From Craterostigma plantagineum (lineage: Eukaryota; Streptophyta; Magnoliopsida; Lamiales; Linderniaceae): a DNA stretch of 64,000 nt. Within the stretch, counting starts at the first letter, position 1; each line of letters begins with the position of its first letter. The position numbers and the translations under genes are program-made. The notes under the pieces are model-generated. The model saw nothing but the letters and a program-made list of their open reading frames with translations. It ran no database searches and had not been told where the DNA came from. This document shows, one piece after another, positions 12,666-24,809 of this stretch. The stretch covers positions 16,014,001-16,078,000 of the forward strand of contig JAPQWV010000018.1 of the NCBI GenBank assembly GCA_027422505.1, given 5' to 3'.

Positions 12666-13960
12666 TCAAATCCTCGGGTCGGATATATGGTTCGGTAGCT
12701 GAACTTGGATAACCGACTCCGATTTTGGCGCTTGATTACGAAATGATGACGTCTGCCGCCTATTCTGATCTGCACTCTGTAAAAAAATAGTTCATTTATT
12801 AGTTATTCGACTTTTCAATTACACCTTACATTAATAATTGTATTTAATCCAATAATAATACCTCGGAAGTCACGAACTGAAGGAACTCGAGGATCTTAGT
12901 CGACCCTAATTCGGTGCAATTATTCCAATAATAAACTGCAAATTTTAGAGCTCTTTCTCTAAATTCGACCAAGCTTGTATCTATGTCTGTCCCGTTTTTA
13001 TATACGTATGGCCTTAGTAATTTCTCGTACACATATCCAGTTCCCTATTAATATATAAATATATGTGTGAAATTTAATAAAATTAAAAAAACGGGAAGCT
13101 AAGTTATGTGGTAAATGTACCTGTATTTTGGGATACCATAAGTAGATGAAGAGGGCCAGCTTCATCTCGCCATACATTGGCAACCTTATTATATAATATT
13201 TCAATTTATATATCGGGAGAATGGGAAGAAATTAGAAATAAACGTAATATTAACGAAATGGGATTTATTGCGTCGTAGTACCATGAAATAAATACATCGC
13301 CAATTCTTTCAACAACTGTTATCACCGCAACTATTATCCTGAAGATGAATAAAAAATATGAGTACGAGAATTAATTATCATAAAAATATGCAAGTATTTT
13401 CATCTGATGACGTGTCATAAATAATGTTTTTTTTGTTGTTTGAAGCGGTGCACTCTCGAAGGGCATAAGCGTCATTTAGCGAAAGAGGATTAGTTAGTCG
13501 TCGTTAAGCTCTTAGTTATAGAACAATCTGACTGGTCCGAGGTTCCTAATGTTGCAACTTGCAAGTTATTCTAAATTTTAACGTGGACATTGACTTAACT
13601 AATAAATTAGTACTCGTACTTGTAATATTATATTAGCTCAAATTTAATACGTATTTTCAATAAAATTAAAATAAAATCTAGAAAATTTAAGTTTTACCAA
13701 TACTGGCACCAAAATCTGAGTTCTTGAATGTCAACTCTGTTTCTCTCTACTGCTTTGAAGCACTGTAATGCTGGGTATGCATATCCAAGAACCAATCTGA
13801 TCATAATATTATCAAATCATATAATTTCGTCGAATAATAATATAAATAAAAAGAATAAAATCAACACGGAGCATAAAAGCAAAAGGGTAGACCGTAGAAG
13901 AAATGGAGAAATTAAAGAAGCTTCTTACATTAAGCTGCTGGTAATAAGCTCTTCGATCAT
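12666..13960 (-). CDS. HVA22-like protein (TB2/DP1/REEP family), complete six-exon gene
   Basis: I assembled this gene from splice sites. Exons: 13960-13929, 13796-13698, 13338-13282, 13184-13121, 13044-12862 and 12776-12666. All introns are GT-AG and the coding length is exactly 182 codons including stop (181 residues). The phases join cleanly, for example AT|A after codon 10 and TG|G twice. Family signatures include LVLGYAYPALQCFK, ELRFWCQYW, VVERIGDVFISW, LPMYGEMKLALFIYLWYP and YVYEKLLRPYV. REEP/HVA22 proteins are ER membrane proteins with paired hydrophobic hairpins that shape tubules and affect vesicle traffic; cereal HVA22 is ABA- and stress-induced. The tail (last ~36 residues) is polar and poorly conserved. 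It most resembles the HVA22 i/j/k branch. The first intron lacks a strong pyrimidine tract, so exon 1 is the least certain part. Confidence 0.9.
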
Positions 13961-14460
13961 CTCTTACGACTGATTAAAGTGAACACCTTAAAAACTGCTA
14001 AGAAATTACAAAAGAAGCAAGAGATTCAAGAACCCATAATTAAGAACAGATAAAAATCAAGTCATTTTAGTCTTTACCCCGTTTTTCGCGAGGAAGAAAG
14101 AGTTATTATTATGATGCGTGGACTGGGTTTCTTTACATGTTAAGAAGTGTAATAAAGTACAAGTTGATGAAACGTGAAGCAGAATGTATGTATATGTTGA
14201 AGTGTTTGTGTGTGTGTGTGTGATTGATTGAAATTTAAGGGGAGGAGTTTCCTTGGTTTCGACGCCATTCTCTCTCATTTGGTAATATTTTATTTTAATT
14301 TACGATAAATGGTATTTAATCGGTGGAGTGGACCTACCTACGTGACCCCTTTTATTTGAGAGGTGAATGAAAATTAATTATTGCTCGAAAATTCGAAGTA
14401 GTTGCGTTTGGTCAACTCATCGACCAAACTGTAGCTACTACATTAGACTTGTGAGTTGTG
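13961..14460. other. upstream region of the HVA22-like gene
   Basis: Presumed leader and promoter on the minus strand. It holds a (GT)n microsatellite at about 14207-14222. No TATA box is assigned with confidence. Confidence 0.4.
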
Positions 14461-14468
14461 ACTGTGAG

Positions 14469-15281
14469 TAGGATTGGGGAAATATACTGAAATACTGATA
14501 TATCGTCCTTATCGTATCGAAAGTACCGAAAATATCGAAAATGTTGGTATACCGAAGTTTTTAGGTATGGTACCGTACCAAAAATTTTTGGTACGGGTAT
14601 GAAAATTTTAAAAATAAGGTATACCGATTATACCGAAATACCAAAATTTTTAGTATCATATATTTATATATATAATATATATATACACACCTCCATGAAT
14701 TATATTATTTCAAAAAAAATATAAAATGAATAAAAATATTATAAGGATCTTCATAAATTTATTTAGCCCATAAATTATTAACTATACTCACTTTTCTAAG
14801 ATTATTGAGGCTCACCATATTTTACTTACACTAAAAAATAAAAGGAAATACAAAAGAGCCGTTTCGTTGTAATTAATCTGTATATAAAGTTGTATTTTGT
14901 GGTTATGTAAAGTTTTTTTTTACTAAGGAGACTGACTAAAATATGTAAACTATTTAAGGTTATTTTATGAATTATTTTTTTTTGGAAAATTTGATATTAA
15001 TAATCCATCTTATTGGGGCCTAAGGAGTTTGAATTGACTAAGAATTCAAAAATAACGAATTAACGAGTTACGAGACACGCATGGTAAAAAACCCTCCGTG
15101 TGAATGGTATAGAAAGTATGATACCGATACCATACTAAAATTTCGGTATGATACCGTATCAAAATTTAAGGTATACCGAAATTTTGGTATGATATTGGTA
15201 TGGTTTTTTTCGATACCGATATTTCGGTACGGTATACGGTATCACAATTTTGGTACGGTATACCGTACCGAACCACCCCTA
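14469..15281. mobile_element. hAT-type MITE, ~0.9 kb family, copy 2
   Basis: The 813-bp copy is in the same orientation as copy 1. It is bounded by the perfect 8-bp target duplication ACTGTGAG at 14461-14468 and 15282-15289. Ends are TAGGATTGG...CCACCCCTA with the same GGTATACCG/CGGTAT-rich subterminal zones. Part of the interior present in copy 1 is missing, which explains the shorter length. Non-coding. Confidence 0.88.
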
Positions 15282-15289
15282 ACTGTGAG

Positions 15290-16850
15290 AGAGTATCGTC
15301 AAGTATATTACGAACACTGATAGGCGTGTGCCAATATGTATATATATAATTTTTTATATTTAAAAGTTGATACTTAATATATAATTTCACAATTAAATTG
15401 ATAAAAGATCATTTATAAGTATATAATTAAAAAGTAAAAAAAAGGACTAACTGATAAAGTATACAAATTGACATACCGAGGAGCAATTACTCTGACGTGC
15501 TCCCCCTTAATAAAATACTAGTATTTATCGAATGCGTATACTTAAAAATATAATTATATTTATGTTACTTTAATTTTGAGAATTATAATATGTAATATTT
15601 AGTAGATGAAATATAAATTTTAAATATATAAAATGAAAACTAATGTATATTGGTTTAATTACAATAACTAAAACATTTAGAAGTGAAATGATGAAATATT
15701 AAATTAATTAAATAGAGGGACTAAATCGTAAATAAAATAAAATGACAGATCAAATTAGTAGTTTTTAGCCACCCAAGAACCTTTATATAATCGAATAGAT
15801 ATATAGATAGATAAATCTCCATTTTTGTAATTCGACTTAGTAATTCGTATTATAGCGCTTGTCAAGTTGTGATTTTGGACCATATTAGGATTTTCCAACA
15901 TTGCTCTCAGTGTATTTTGACTTTCAAAGAGAAAAGAGACATATAAAAATGGGGGATATAGGGCATTCATCGTTTTAAAACATGAAATGTGTATACGTCA
16001 TATCGCTGCAAGTGATGGGATATTATATAGCCGATTTAAGTGAAAGGAAAGTTCACATCTTTCTTCTGAACACACTTTTAAAGACACTACTAGCATTCCT
16101 TATTGATTGTTCTCATGATATTTTTGCTGCCCAATATTATTTATTTACGAATTTAAATGATCAGCATTGTTATAATCTTTAAATATTGAAGCAAAATAAA
16201 AAGTATTTTTTCGCAGCATCAGTTCTTTGGGAAAAATACATTCATTCGTCACGCTCATTAACAATACTATACTAGTAACTAGCACACACTCAGTGTGTGC
16301 AATAAAAGTAACAGACACAAAAAAAAAGATTCACAGTTACATTTGCTAACTGACACCAGAAAGACGATTGGCACAAAATAATTTGTTAATAGATACAAAT
16401 TAGGTAGTTTCTAAGTCCCCTTACGATTAATAAATAGTATAGATTATATTAGACTAAAAAAAAGGGGCGTAAATTACCATATCTAGTATAAACACTAAAC
16501 TCTAAAATAACATAATTTTTTAGAAAAAATAATTTTCGGATATGTCAAATACCAGCTCAAATACCCCATTGACACACCCAACCCAAATTAAGTTTTTCTT
16601 TATTTAGTTTAGAAGGTTATGGCCTACGACAGCATCTTCACATGACTTAAAATTCTAACAATCTCAGTAAATCTCACATATGGAAAAAAGCCCCATTAAC
16701 AAAACAATCATCAATAACACAGCCCAGTTCACAACATCATACAGTCGAACGAAAGAACGGAAGATAACTTGAGAAAGATTACGATAGGTATGAAAATCAG
16801 TCGACTTGCAATAATAAGGACACGCATAAATGTATCATAGTATATACGTA
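15290..16850. other. intergenic, no gene seen
   Basis: AT-rich DNA leading into the 3' UTR of the UEV1 gene. Scattered short open frames have no recognisable protein content. Confidence 0.5.
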
Positions 16851-18480
16851 CTAAAAGTGTGTTCCCTCGGGAGGCTGGACGAGCTTACGGTTGTGGGGAG
16901 CTGCCATTTCTTTCTTCAGCTGCGTCAGTATATCCTCCATGGTGTAGTCACGCTGCCAATTTGCTAAAACTCCAAACTTTTTCGGTTCCACCTAAGATCA
17001 TTACCATTATGGGGGATATAAGCTACAACTAAGTCGTATATTTATCGATGAGAATATCATAATTCTGAAACCTAGGGCATAGTCAAACACTGGTTTAGAT
17101 TGAATAGCGTCCCAATCTTGAAAAGAATTGTGGATTGACACCTAAGATTGTGATGTACCAAGTGCACAATATCGACAACTATTTCTTAATTATATATAAA
17201 GCAATACCAAGGAATTTACTTGCCACTTTGTGGTCAAAAGCAGAACCCACGAAGCAAAAAGTCAAAACGGTATCTATTCGTGTAAAGATACGATGTTATA
17301 ATATTCTTACCACTCCAGTTTCATGGTTCACACAAGTCATGTTGATCCGAGAATGGAAGCGAACACTAGGAGGCTTCTCTGGGTAATCTTTGTCACAGAA
17401 TAGCTTCAATTGATAGATGCGACCTTCATGTACGCTCTGAAATTAATAGGGAGAAACAAAATAAGCCCAAAGAGGACATAAACATAGCTTGGTCATTGTG
17501 CCATAGGAAAGTGATGAAGGTAGAGAATTATCTTATGTGTGAAACTGTTTACTTCCTTTACATAGATCTTGAAGTTATTACCAGTAGTAGCAAATGATCC
17601 AACGTAAGATGACATAAGCACAAGCAAACAAAAGATTGTTTGAATCCACACAAAAAAGATATACATAATAAGGACAAGCGATATGCTCACATTATGAGGG
17701 CCGATGATTGTGCCAGTCCAAGATCGCATGTAGAGGTCATCTCCATCGTCCATTCCATAGCTTACCGTGCCATCTCCTATTCCCTTTTCACCGCGTTCAA
17801 GCTCCTCCAACAATCTGAAATTACGAGGAACTGCAAGAAGCCATGGCATGTGTGATAACACACAAGACGAATTATTACGGATACGATCTATCTCCGGAAA
17901 CAATATTCGAACATCACATCTTTCTGTAATGGGGAAAACAGTAGTGATATTACGTCATCGGAAAAACTGAAAAGGCAGATCTTTCCCGCACTAAACAGAG
18001 AATTTGATTGGCAATTCGGAAAAAAAATAACACGGTATTTTTCTTTCGAGCAGAATAAGTATATGAAGCAAGAATCTAAACATAAGCATCTTAAGTAAGT
18101 CCAGGCTTTACGCTATTCATAGACTGTGTTGAGATTGAGATACACCAAACCACAAAACATAACAAGAAAGAAGCTAAGAATCGATAGCATATCAACCTTA
18201 AATTAGCAAAAATCAATGAAAAATAAAGCACCAACGAAGCCAAATCCTTACAATCTGCAGTTCACTAAGAAGCGCGCTTCAATTACTCAAGAAACCCAAG
18301 AAAATAGCAACAAATTGAATAGAGCTAATTATGAATCGCTAAGAGCCAGTGAATAAACTTAAAACACTCGAAGATTGCGTGAAAAGACCAAATTATGATT
18401 CAACGGAACTAAAGCAAAAACTTCCACGACAAAGAACCAGTTATACCGACAACACTAGATCCTCCAGACCCAAGAGTCAT
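16851..18480 (-). CDS. UEV1: ubiquitin-conjugating enzyme E2 variant 1 (UEV1/MMZ), complete four-exon gene
   Basis: Exons: 18480-18447, 17830-17691, 17436-17311 and 16991-16851. The introns are GT-AG and the coding length is exactly 147 codons including stop (146 residues, normal for plant UEV1). The protein begins [20 protein letters not shown] and carries the UEV core: [44 protein letters not shown] and [17 protein letters not shown]. As in all UEVs the active-site cysteine region of true E2s is replaced. The protein acts as cofactor of UBC13 to build Lys63-linked ubiquitin chains in DNA-damage tolerance and other non-proteolytic signalling. The 34-nt first exon starts at the only suitable ATG, and G|TT across intron 1 restores the valine. 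Which UEV1 paralogue (A-D) it is cannot be decided by reading. Confidence 0.95.
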
Positions 18481-19047
18481 CGCGCGAGCTATCAAATCGA
18501 ACGGAGATCAATTAGATCGATCGAGGATGATACTTTCAGCAATTGATGGAGAATCAGCTGCAGAAGGACGGAAAGGTTGAGCTGAGAAACAAAAAGAAAT
18601 TAATTTAATATTAGCAAGAACACAACAATGTATCTGAAATAATTGAAAACTACAAAGCCGGCTCGGACATTTGAGGTATGACACGGTATTTAAGAAATTG
18701 AATATTTTAATAATATAGTACAATTAAAAGGTGAAAAGTGTATATTTGACAGGTCTTTTAAGAGTATTTAATATTATTATATTGATTGTTTGTGTACAAA
18801 AGGAACGGGACGTCCGATATAATAAAATGTATAAAATGGTTTGGGAGAGTATTACAATTAAGTCGAAGTTGAATTTTCTGTTTATTTGAAAACAACATTT
18901 TACGTACTGATAGGATATTGGTCAAGCAATCGTATATTAATAGCCTTTGACGTGGTCAAGTTTGCAACCAAATAATGACTGATTTGGCAAGATTTCTCCA
19001 GTACAGTGATATTCATGTAATTTATCTAAAAGAGGCACACGCAAGAG
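18481..19047. other. UEV1 upstream region with a stray Mutator-like end fragment
   Basis: The UEV1 leader and promoter should lie here on the minus strand. Near the right side a 23-bp word starting TAGCCTTTGACGTGGTC (18941-18963) exactly matches the terminal sequence of element A at 19070-19092, so part of the stretch may be an older end fragment or excision remnant. Confidence 0.5.
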
Positions 19048-19589
19048 TAGTTTGCCGGTTATTAAAAAATAGCCTTTGACGTGGTCAAGTTTAAAAAAAT
19101 AGCACTCTTAACTTATTTTTTTGGTCAATAGCACTCTTTTTAATTAACACTTAATCATCTTCTTGTAATCCCTTATTATTAACAAAAAAAGAAAAACAAA
19201 AATAAAATACAACGCCTGAAATGAATTAAAAGCTGCACGTCCATTTTGCAGCAGAAAGCATTCATTCCACCTCACCGAATTATTATTCTTCTTCGTCCTC
19301 GTCCTTAAGAAAAATCACCTACAATTTCTTCTGCTTCTGCAAGTCAGTCGACCCGACTTCATATCAGCTTCTTCACAGGCGAAGGAACACTCGAAAGTCC
19401 TCAGTGAAAGATTTCGAACATCACGCTTAACTGTAAGTATTTTTCCTGGTCGTATTTGAATATAACAATCTAAATTTGTAACTCTCAATCCTAAACCCTG
19501 TTTCCAAGTAAATGGATTCGCCAAGCTTCGAAATTCCGGTTTGGAATGCCGAATATGTTCAATGTTCGCTTTTTAAAACGTCCAGTTGA

Positions 19590-20095
19590 TCAGGGACCCT
19601 ACTTGAAAGCAGGCAACTCGCGCGTTAGATCATAGAACCCTACATAAAAGCAGGAGTCCCGCACATAAATTTACGGGACCCGCACATAAACTCGTGGGAC
19701 CCGCGCATAAATTCATGGGACCCGCGCATCAATGCATGGTTCCTGCACATTAGTGCCGGCGCATTAGATCATGGGACCTGCACATAATTCAGGGTACCTG
19801 CGCGCAAAAACAGGGGACCGCACAGAATCGCTTCTTATTGATAGGTCCCATGCCCCATACACGCGTTGGTCGTAAATGCTAATTTCATTTTCTTCAAATG
19901 TTATATACTTATGTGTGGCCATGAGAGCATCGAATTTCCGTTGGAAGGACTGTTACTCGTGGTCATGCTTCATGCACTAGAGCTTGGGTCACATGCACTA
20001 GAGCTTGGGTCACGTGCACAAGATCTTGGGTCCTGTGCACTAGAGCTTGGGTCCCGAGCACTAGAGCTTGGGTCCCGCGATATATGTTAGGGTTT
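19590..20095. repeat. GGGACCC-type motif array, left side of element A
   Basis: Two blocks of degenerate short repeats. At about 19590-19830 the unit resembles GGGACCCGCGCATAAAT, 20-25 bp apart. At about 19968-20083 a ~24-bp unit of the form ACTAGAGCTTGGGTC(C/A)C repeats five times. The common core is GGGTCCC/GGGACCC. Confidence 0.75.
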
Positions 20096-20209
20096 TCGAA
20101 AGGTCTTACGTTTTGCAAGCTGTGGGGCTTCAATTATGTCTACATTAATAAAAACACACATCATCCGACAATAACATTTTTAAATAATCCCAGAAACAAA
20201 ACAGGAAGA

Positions 20210-20583
20210 ATGCTGACGGACGCCCAAATCGTCGCCCGCCTCCAGGAAATCGTCCGTAACTCGGACCCCTGGACTACCACGGCCGCCGCCGTCTAGAGGC
20301 CGACCTCGGCGTCGACCTCTCCCAAAGGAGGTTGTTCATCGTGGCCGAGATCGACAGATTCTTAAACAGCGACGACGATGCTCTCGAGGTCGACGGCGAC
20401 GACGTCGATGCTATGAGCGGAGTGATCCAAGGACAAGCACCCGAGGCTGTCCGAAACGACGACGAAGAAGAAGCGTTGAGCGAAGTGAGCCAAGCAGCAG
20501 GCGAGGCTGTCCGAAACGGCGCCGTGCAGAAGGATGTCGAACAAGCTCGGGTTGGAGAAGGGCGAGAGAAAGAAGAAGGGTAG
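20210..20583 (+). pseudogene. captured DEK_C-like domain fragment
   Basis: From the ATG at 20210 the frame reads MLTDAQIVARLQEIVRNSDP and then stops after AAAV. The matching second half (RRLEADLGVDLSQRRLFIV) continues in another frame from about 20294, followed by an acidic low-complexity tail ending at 20583. The two halves together resemble the DEK C-terminal helical domain that precedes SWIB domains in plant UAF30-like chromatin proteins; no SWIB domain follows. The segment is GC-rich compared with its surroundings, as expected for a captured host exon. It occupies the position where the transposase gene sits in element B. Domain identity is from pattern recognition and would need a profile search. 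Confidence 0.55.
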
Positions 20584-20814
20584 AATAAATTATTTAATAA
20601 TTTTATCAAGATATGCTATTGTAATGTACGTGATAATGATTTAACATCTAAGTATTTAGATTTAATATTAAACATTATATATTATGACCCTGATCTAATT
20701 AGTATTGTATTTTAAATTAAATGAACTATATTTTATAATAGTTAAATAGGTTAAAAATATATAGATAGTTGTATTAAATTAGGTTAGTTATGTAATAAAC
20801 ATAAAGGGGTATTA

Positions 20815-21217
20815 AAGAATTTACAGGTTTTACTGTAGCGATTGGCAAGCATCAAACCCGTGATAGAACAGTGAAAGTAAAAAAGCAACCACCACTTTAA
20901 CTTTCAATTCAATTCAATCGTCTTTTCTCCTGCGCACCAAACGTTTTGCAAATCGTTGCTCTGCAAGTAAAACCCATATTCGAACCTCAATCTACAATGG
21001 CAATCAGCGGGAACACCCAGAAAGTGAAGGTATTTGTTCTACTATTCATCTTCAGTTTAACCGATTGAACCCTAATTTGGTGCGGACACGTACTTGCAAG
21101 CATAGGACCGTGCTTGCAAGTATAGGACCGTGCTTAGAAGCATAGGACCCGTTTTCACGGCATCCGCCCATAAGATGATGGTCCCAGCACGGGTCCACTG
21201 CGTATAAGCGTGGGTTC
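20815..21217 (+). repeat. inverted copy of the element A right-end region, outer part
   Basis: Read on +, this stretch matches the reverse complement of about 29695-30000. It includes TTACTGTAGCGA, a 33-nt first exon starting at ATG 20997 (ending at a GT donor after 21029) and the start of a motif array. The outermost ~130-150 bp of the true end are missing. The match resumes at 24449 after the nested hAT. Confidence 0.75.
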
Positions 21218-21225
21218 CTTGCTTA

Positions 21226-24200
21226 TAGGGGTGTTCGTAGTTCGGTATACCGACCGAATAAACCGAAATACCGAAATTTCGGTATGTACCAAACCGAACC
21301 CAAAAATTTCGGTTTGGTATTCGGTTTCTAAGATAAAAAAGTTCGGTATTTTGGTTCGGTAGCTGTTTTATTATTCGGTATGTTCGGTATACCGAAATAC
21401 CGAAGTTTTATATTAAAATATATATAGTTTATTAAATTGATTAACAATAAAAATAAAGAAATACAGTTGTACACACACACACGCTTGGAGACTTGGAATA
21501 GTAAAATAACAGTAAATTGGAAACAGACAGAATAATCGATTCCCCCTTTCACAACCTAAATCGCATACCTTTTTTTTTCCAAATCTTCATTCACTCCGTC
21601 CTAAACAAATCCAAAAATCCCAAATCATGCTGCTAAATCTCCTGCTGGAGCTGGTGAATCTCTCCCTTTGTTGGATTGAATTTGCGTTCGAAGGTGTTGA
21701 GTTCAACGGTAGGTGTGATGCAATTTTCGAAGGGTTTTTTTTTTTATTGATGCTCGATTTCAACTTGTAGGACTATATTTTGCTCGATTTTAACTAGCTG
21801 TGAGGTGGCTCATTTATTATTTGCTCGCTTATCATTTGTAGGAATGGATAGTCAAGGAGGTGAGTCTTCGAACCCTTTGTCGGCACCCGATGCTGTTCAA
21901 AGCTCAAATATGCCAATACCATCGTCAGGCTCGGGCGAACCAATCACAGATCAAACTGAGGAAGATAGCCAACAAGCACAGAGTGGAAGACCAAAAAGAA
22001 AGGTAATGTGCAGGAGGTCTGAAGTTTGGGACCATTTTACTCTATACACCGATAAAGATGGAAGCTCGAGAGCTAAATGCAAGTATTATGAGAAAAATTA
22101 TGCGGCTGATTCATTAAGAAATGGAACTTCGGAATGAAGGGTCATATAAAGGCTTGTAAGAATAATCCCCAAAATGTTGGAGTATGAGCCCTATCCAAGC
22201 TTATTGTCAAAGTGGAGTAGTTAGAGCATCGACTTCGAGCTGGAAATTTGATCAAGAAGCTATTACAAAAGGCTTGGCTAGAATGATTATCCTCGACGAG
22301 CTACCATTCAAGTTCGTGGAAAATGAAGGATTTCAGAATTTTGTAACGTTTTCTTGTCCTCAATTCTTTGTGCCATCAAGAACAACCATCACAAGAGATT
22401 GCTACAAGGTTTACTTTGAAGAAAGGAGAAGTTAAGGAATTTCTTCAAAACAAGTGGGCAAAGAATCTCAATCACCACAGATACGTGGACTTCAAATCAG
22501 CGACTCAATTATTTGAATTTGACCGGTCACTACATTGATAATGGCTGGAAATTACACAAAATGATTATCAATTTCATTCCATGTCCTACACATAAAGGTG
22601 ATGAGGTTGGGTTGTTGATTGAGAAATGCTTACTTGATTGGGGGATTGACAAGATCTTCACGATTACAGTTGATAATGCTTCCTCAAATGATACCACAGT
22701 GAATTATTTGAGGAGAAGTTTGTAAGTTGGAAAACGGCTACATGTGGTGGGAAGTATCTTAATATGAGATGCGTTGCTCACATTGTGAATCTTGTTGTCA
22801 AAGATGGATTCAAAGAAGCGATCCAGGTCGTAGAGCGTGTTCGTACGGTAGTTAGATATGTGAGACAATCGCCATCGAGATTGAGGAAATTTAAAGAGTT
22901 TGCCGTTGAAGAAAAAATTGATAGTAAAAAGTGTTTATGTCTAGATGTTCCAACTAGATGGAATTCGGTGTTTAAGATGCTAGAGACAGCTCTGGTTTTT
23001 CAAGGAGTTTTTGATCGGTACAACACATCTGATGCTGATTTCCATGCCGATTGTATGCCCAATGGAGCGCATGGTAAGATAGGTATGCCGATAGAAATGA
23101 TTGGGTTGTTGTTGATCGATCGGTGAAAGTGCTGCAACATTTCTACGACCTCACTCTTTGCATTTCAGGTTTGTTATTCATTAAACTTGAACACTTTTTT
23201 TTATGAGATTGTCGTTATTGACTAATTGTTACACTCTTTGAATTTTAGGGTCCTTATACGTTACGTCGAACACATTGTTTGATGAAATTGCGGAAATTGA
23301 TGACTTGCTTAGAGAATGGAGTGTGAGTCATGATGATGCTTTAGTTGATATAGCGAGAGGTATGCGGGCGAAGTTTAACAAGTATTGGGTAGCATTGATA
23401 GAATTAATGTGTTGTTGTTTGTGGCCCTTTTACTTGATCCTCGACATAAGTTTGAGTACCTTCAATATGTACTCAAGAATATGTACGGGAATGAAAAAGG
23501 AGATGAGATGGAAACTAAGGCAAAGGAAGCCCTTTATGAATGTTTGAGGAGGAGTAAAAAAACTTAACTCTTCGGTGTCTCAAGGTAGTACAACCACAAA
23601 CTCCAATCTAGAGATCGATACTGAGGTTGAAAGAAGGATAACAAAAGGTCATCGAAAGATATTTTACAAATGATGCATGAAAGTGGAGGCTTCGATCAAT
23701 CCGAGGTGGATGTTTATCTAAGTGAACATATAGAGAAAGATGTTCAAGATTTTGATATCATGGAATGGTGAAAGATGCTTGCTCCGAGATTTCCTATTTT
23801 ATCGAGGTTAACTCGTGATGTACTTGCGATGCCTATAACTACGGTGGCCTCCGAGTCTGCCTTTAGCACGGGGGGTCGAATTATTGATGACTTTAGAGCT
23901 TCTTTGACTCCTAAAATGGCACAAGCATTAATTTGTTGTCAAGATTGGCGTCGTAGGCCGCCATTCAAGGACGTGGAAGAAGACTTTGAATCGCTCAAAA
24001 AAAATGTATATTGTTTATCATATAACGATATTGTGGTATTTTGTTTTACACGGTATGTGGATACAGATATGTCCTCCAACATTGACGTGGAATCGAAACA
24101 TCATCGCCCTATGAGGATTTTCACTATCTCGGTCAAGAATCTATTTTGAAGAACTTTATGCTAAAAATTATATGTTTTGGAACTGTTTTGGATGTAACTT

Positions 24201-24448
24201 AGTTGTTTTGGGATGGTTAATGTTCTTAATATGTTGGTATTTTTACAGCAATTCCGTCTTTTGGTATTTTTACAGCACTTCGGTTTGTTCGGTAAAATCG
24301 GTATTTTACCGAAATTAATTCGGTAAAAACCGAATACCGAACCGATAATTCGGTTCGGTATTCGGTACGGCCAAATTCACAACCGAAAATTTGGTAAACC
24401 GAATTTTCAGTTCGGTTCGGTACGGTTCATACCAAATGAACAGGCCTA
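21226..24448 (+). mobile_element. hAT transposon of the RICESLEEPER/BED type, nested in element A
   Basis: The 3.2-kb element starts TAGGGGTGTTC and ends GAACAGGCCTA. It is flanked by CTTGCTTA (21218-21225) and CCTGCTTT (24449-24456), an 8-bp duplication matching at 6 of 8 positions. Both ends have dense CGGTAT / ATACCGAA words (21232-21410 and 24276-24430). The insertion splits a GGGTCCC motif array, so it is younger than element A. Confidence 0.8.
21844..24149 (+). pseudogene. hAT transposase pseudogene (BED finger, RNase H-like core, hATC domain)
   Basis: Starts MDSQGGESS at 21844. The BED-type finger region follows (SEVWDHFTLY), but its second cysteine is a tyrosine (KCKYYEKNY). The frame shifts near 22130 and again near 22430, with a further break at 22725-22760. 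Later blocks include the catalytic-core segment with TVDNASSNDTTV, the region RCVAHIVNLVVKDG ... LDVPTRWNSVFKMLE, and the C-terminal dimerisation domain MPITTVASESAFSTGGR. It reads as a once complete zinc-finger BED/RICESLEEPER-type transposase of about 650-700 residues, now disabled by several frameshifts and stops. Confidence 0.85.
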
Positions 24449-24449
24449 C

Positions 24450-24760
24450 CTGCTTTATAGCGACCGGGTTCCGCTCTCGTAGCCCGTGGGTCCCGTGACC
24501 TTGCGCCTGCGAAGAACAACATAGGACCCGCGTGCTACGAGCAGGGGACCCTCGCGTTATAAGCAGGGAACCCGCGCTTATACGCAGGGGACTCATGCCT
24601 GGACCATCATCTTATGGGCGGGTTCCGTGAAAATACGCGCAGGTCCCGTGAAAATTCGCACAGGTCCCCTGATCATGCGCAGGGGTCTCATTCGCATATG
24701 TGCTTGAATGTCAGCATATGCGATGCGGTCCCCTGCCCATATGTGCATAAGGGTTTTCTA
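24450..24760. repeat. GGGTCCC-type motif array, continuation after the nested hAT
   Basis: Degenerate units such as GCGCAGGTCCCGTGAAAAT and GCAGGGGACCCTCGCG at 20-28 bp spacing. This is the same array that begins near 21080 and is split by the hAT. It lies in the first intron of the + strand DUF1985 copy. Confidence 0.7.
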
Positions 24761-24809
24761 TTGTCAATATTCATACCAAGTAGAAAATGTGTTTACGTAT
24801 AAATTAGGT

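Noticed and set aside
13728..13973. 81-codon open frame on + across the HVA22-like exons
   Set aside because: Antisense shadow of exons 1-2 of the HVA22-like gene, which has correct splice sites and family motifs.
14057..14278. Minus-strand frame upstream of the HVA22-like start
   Set aside because: Contains a microsatellite-encoded His/Thr run, and the HVA22-like reading frame starts at 13960 with proper splicing.
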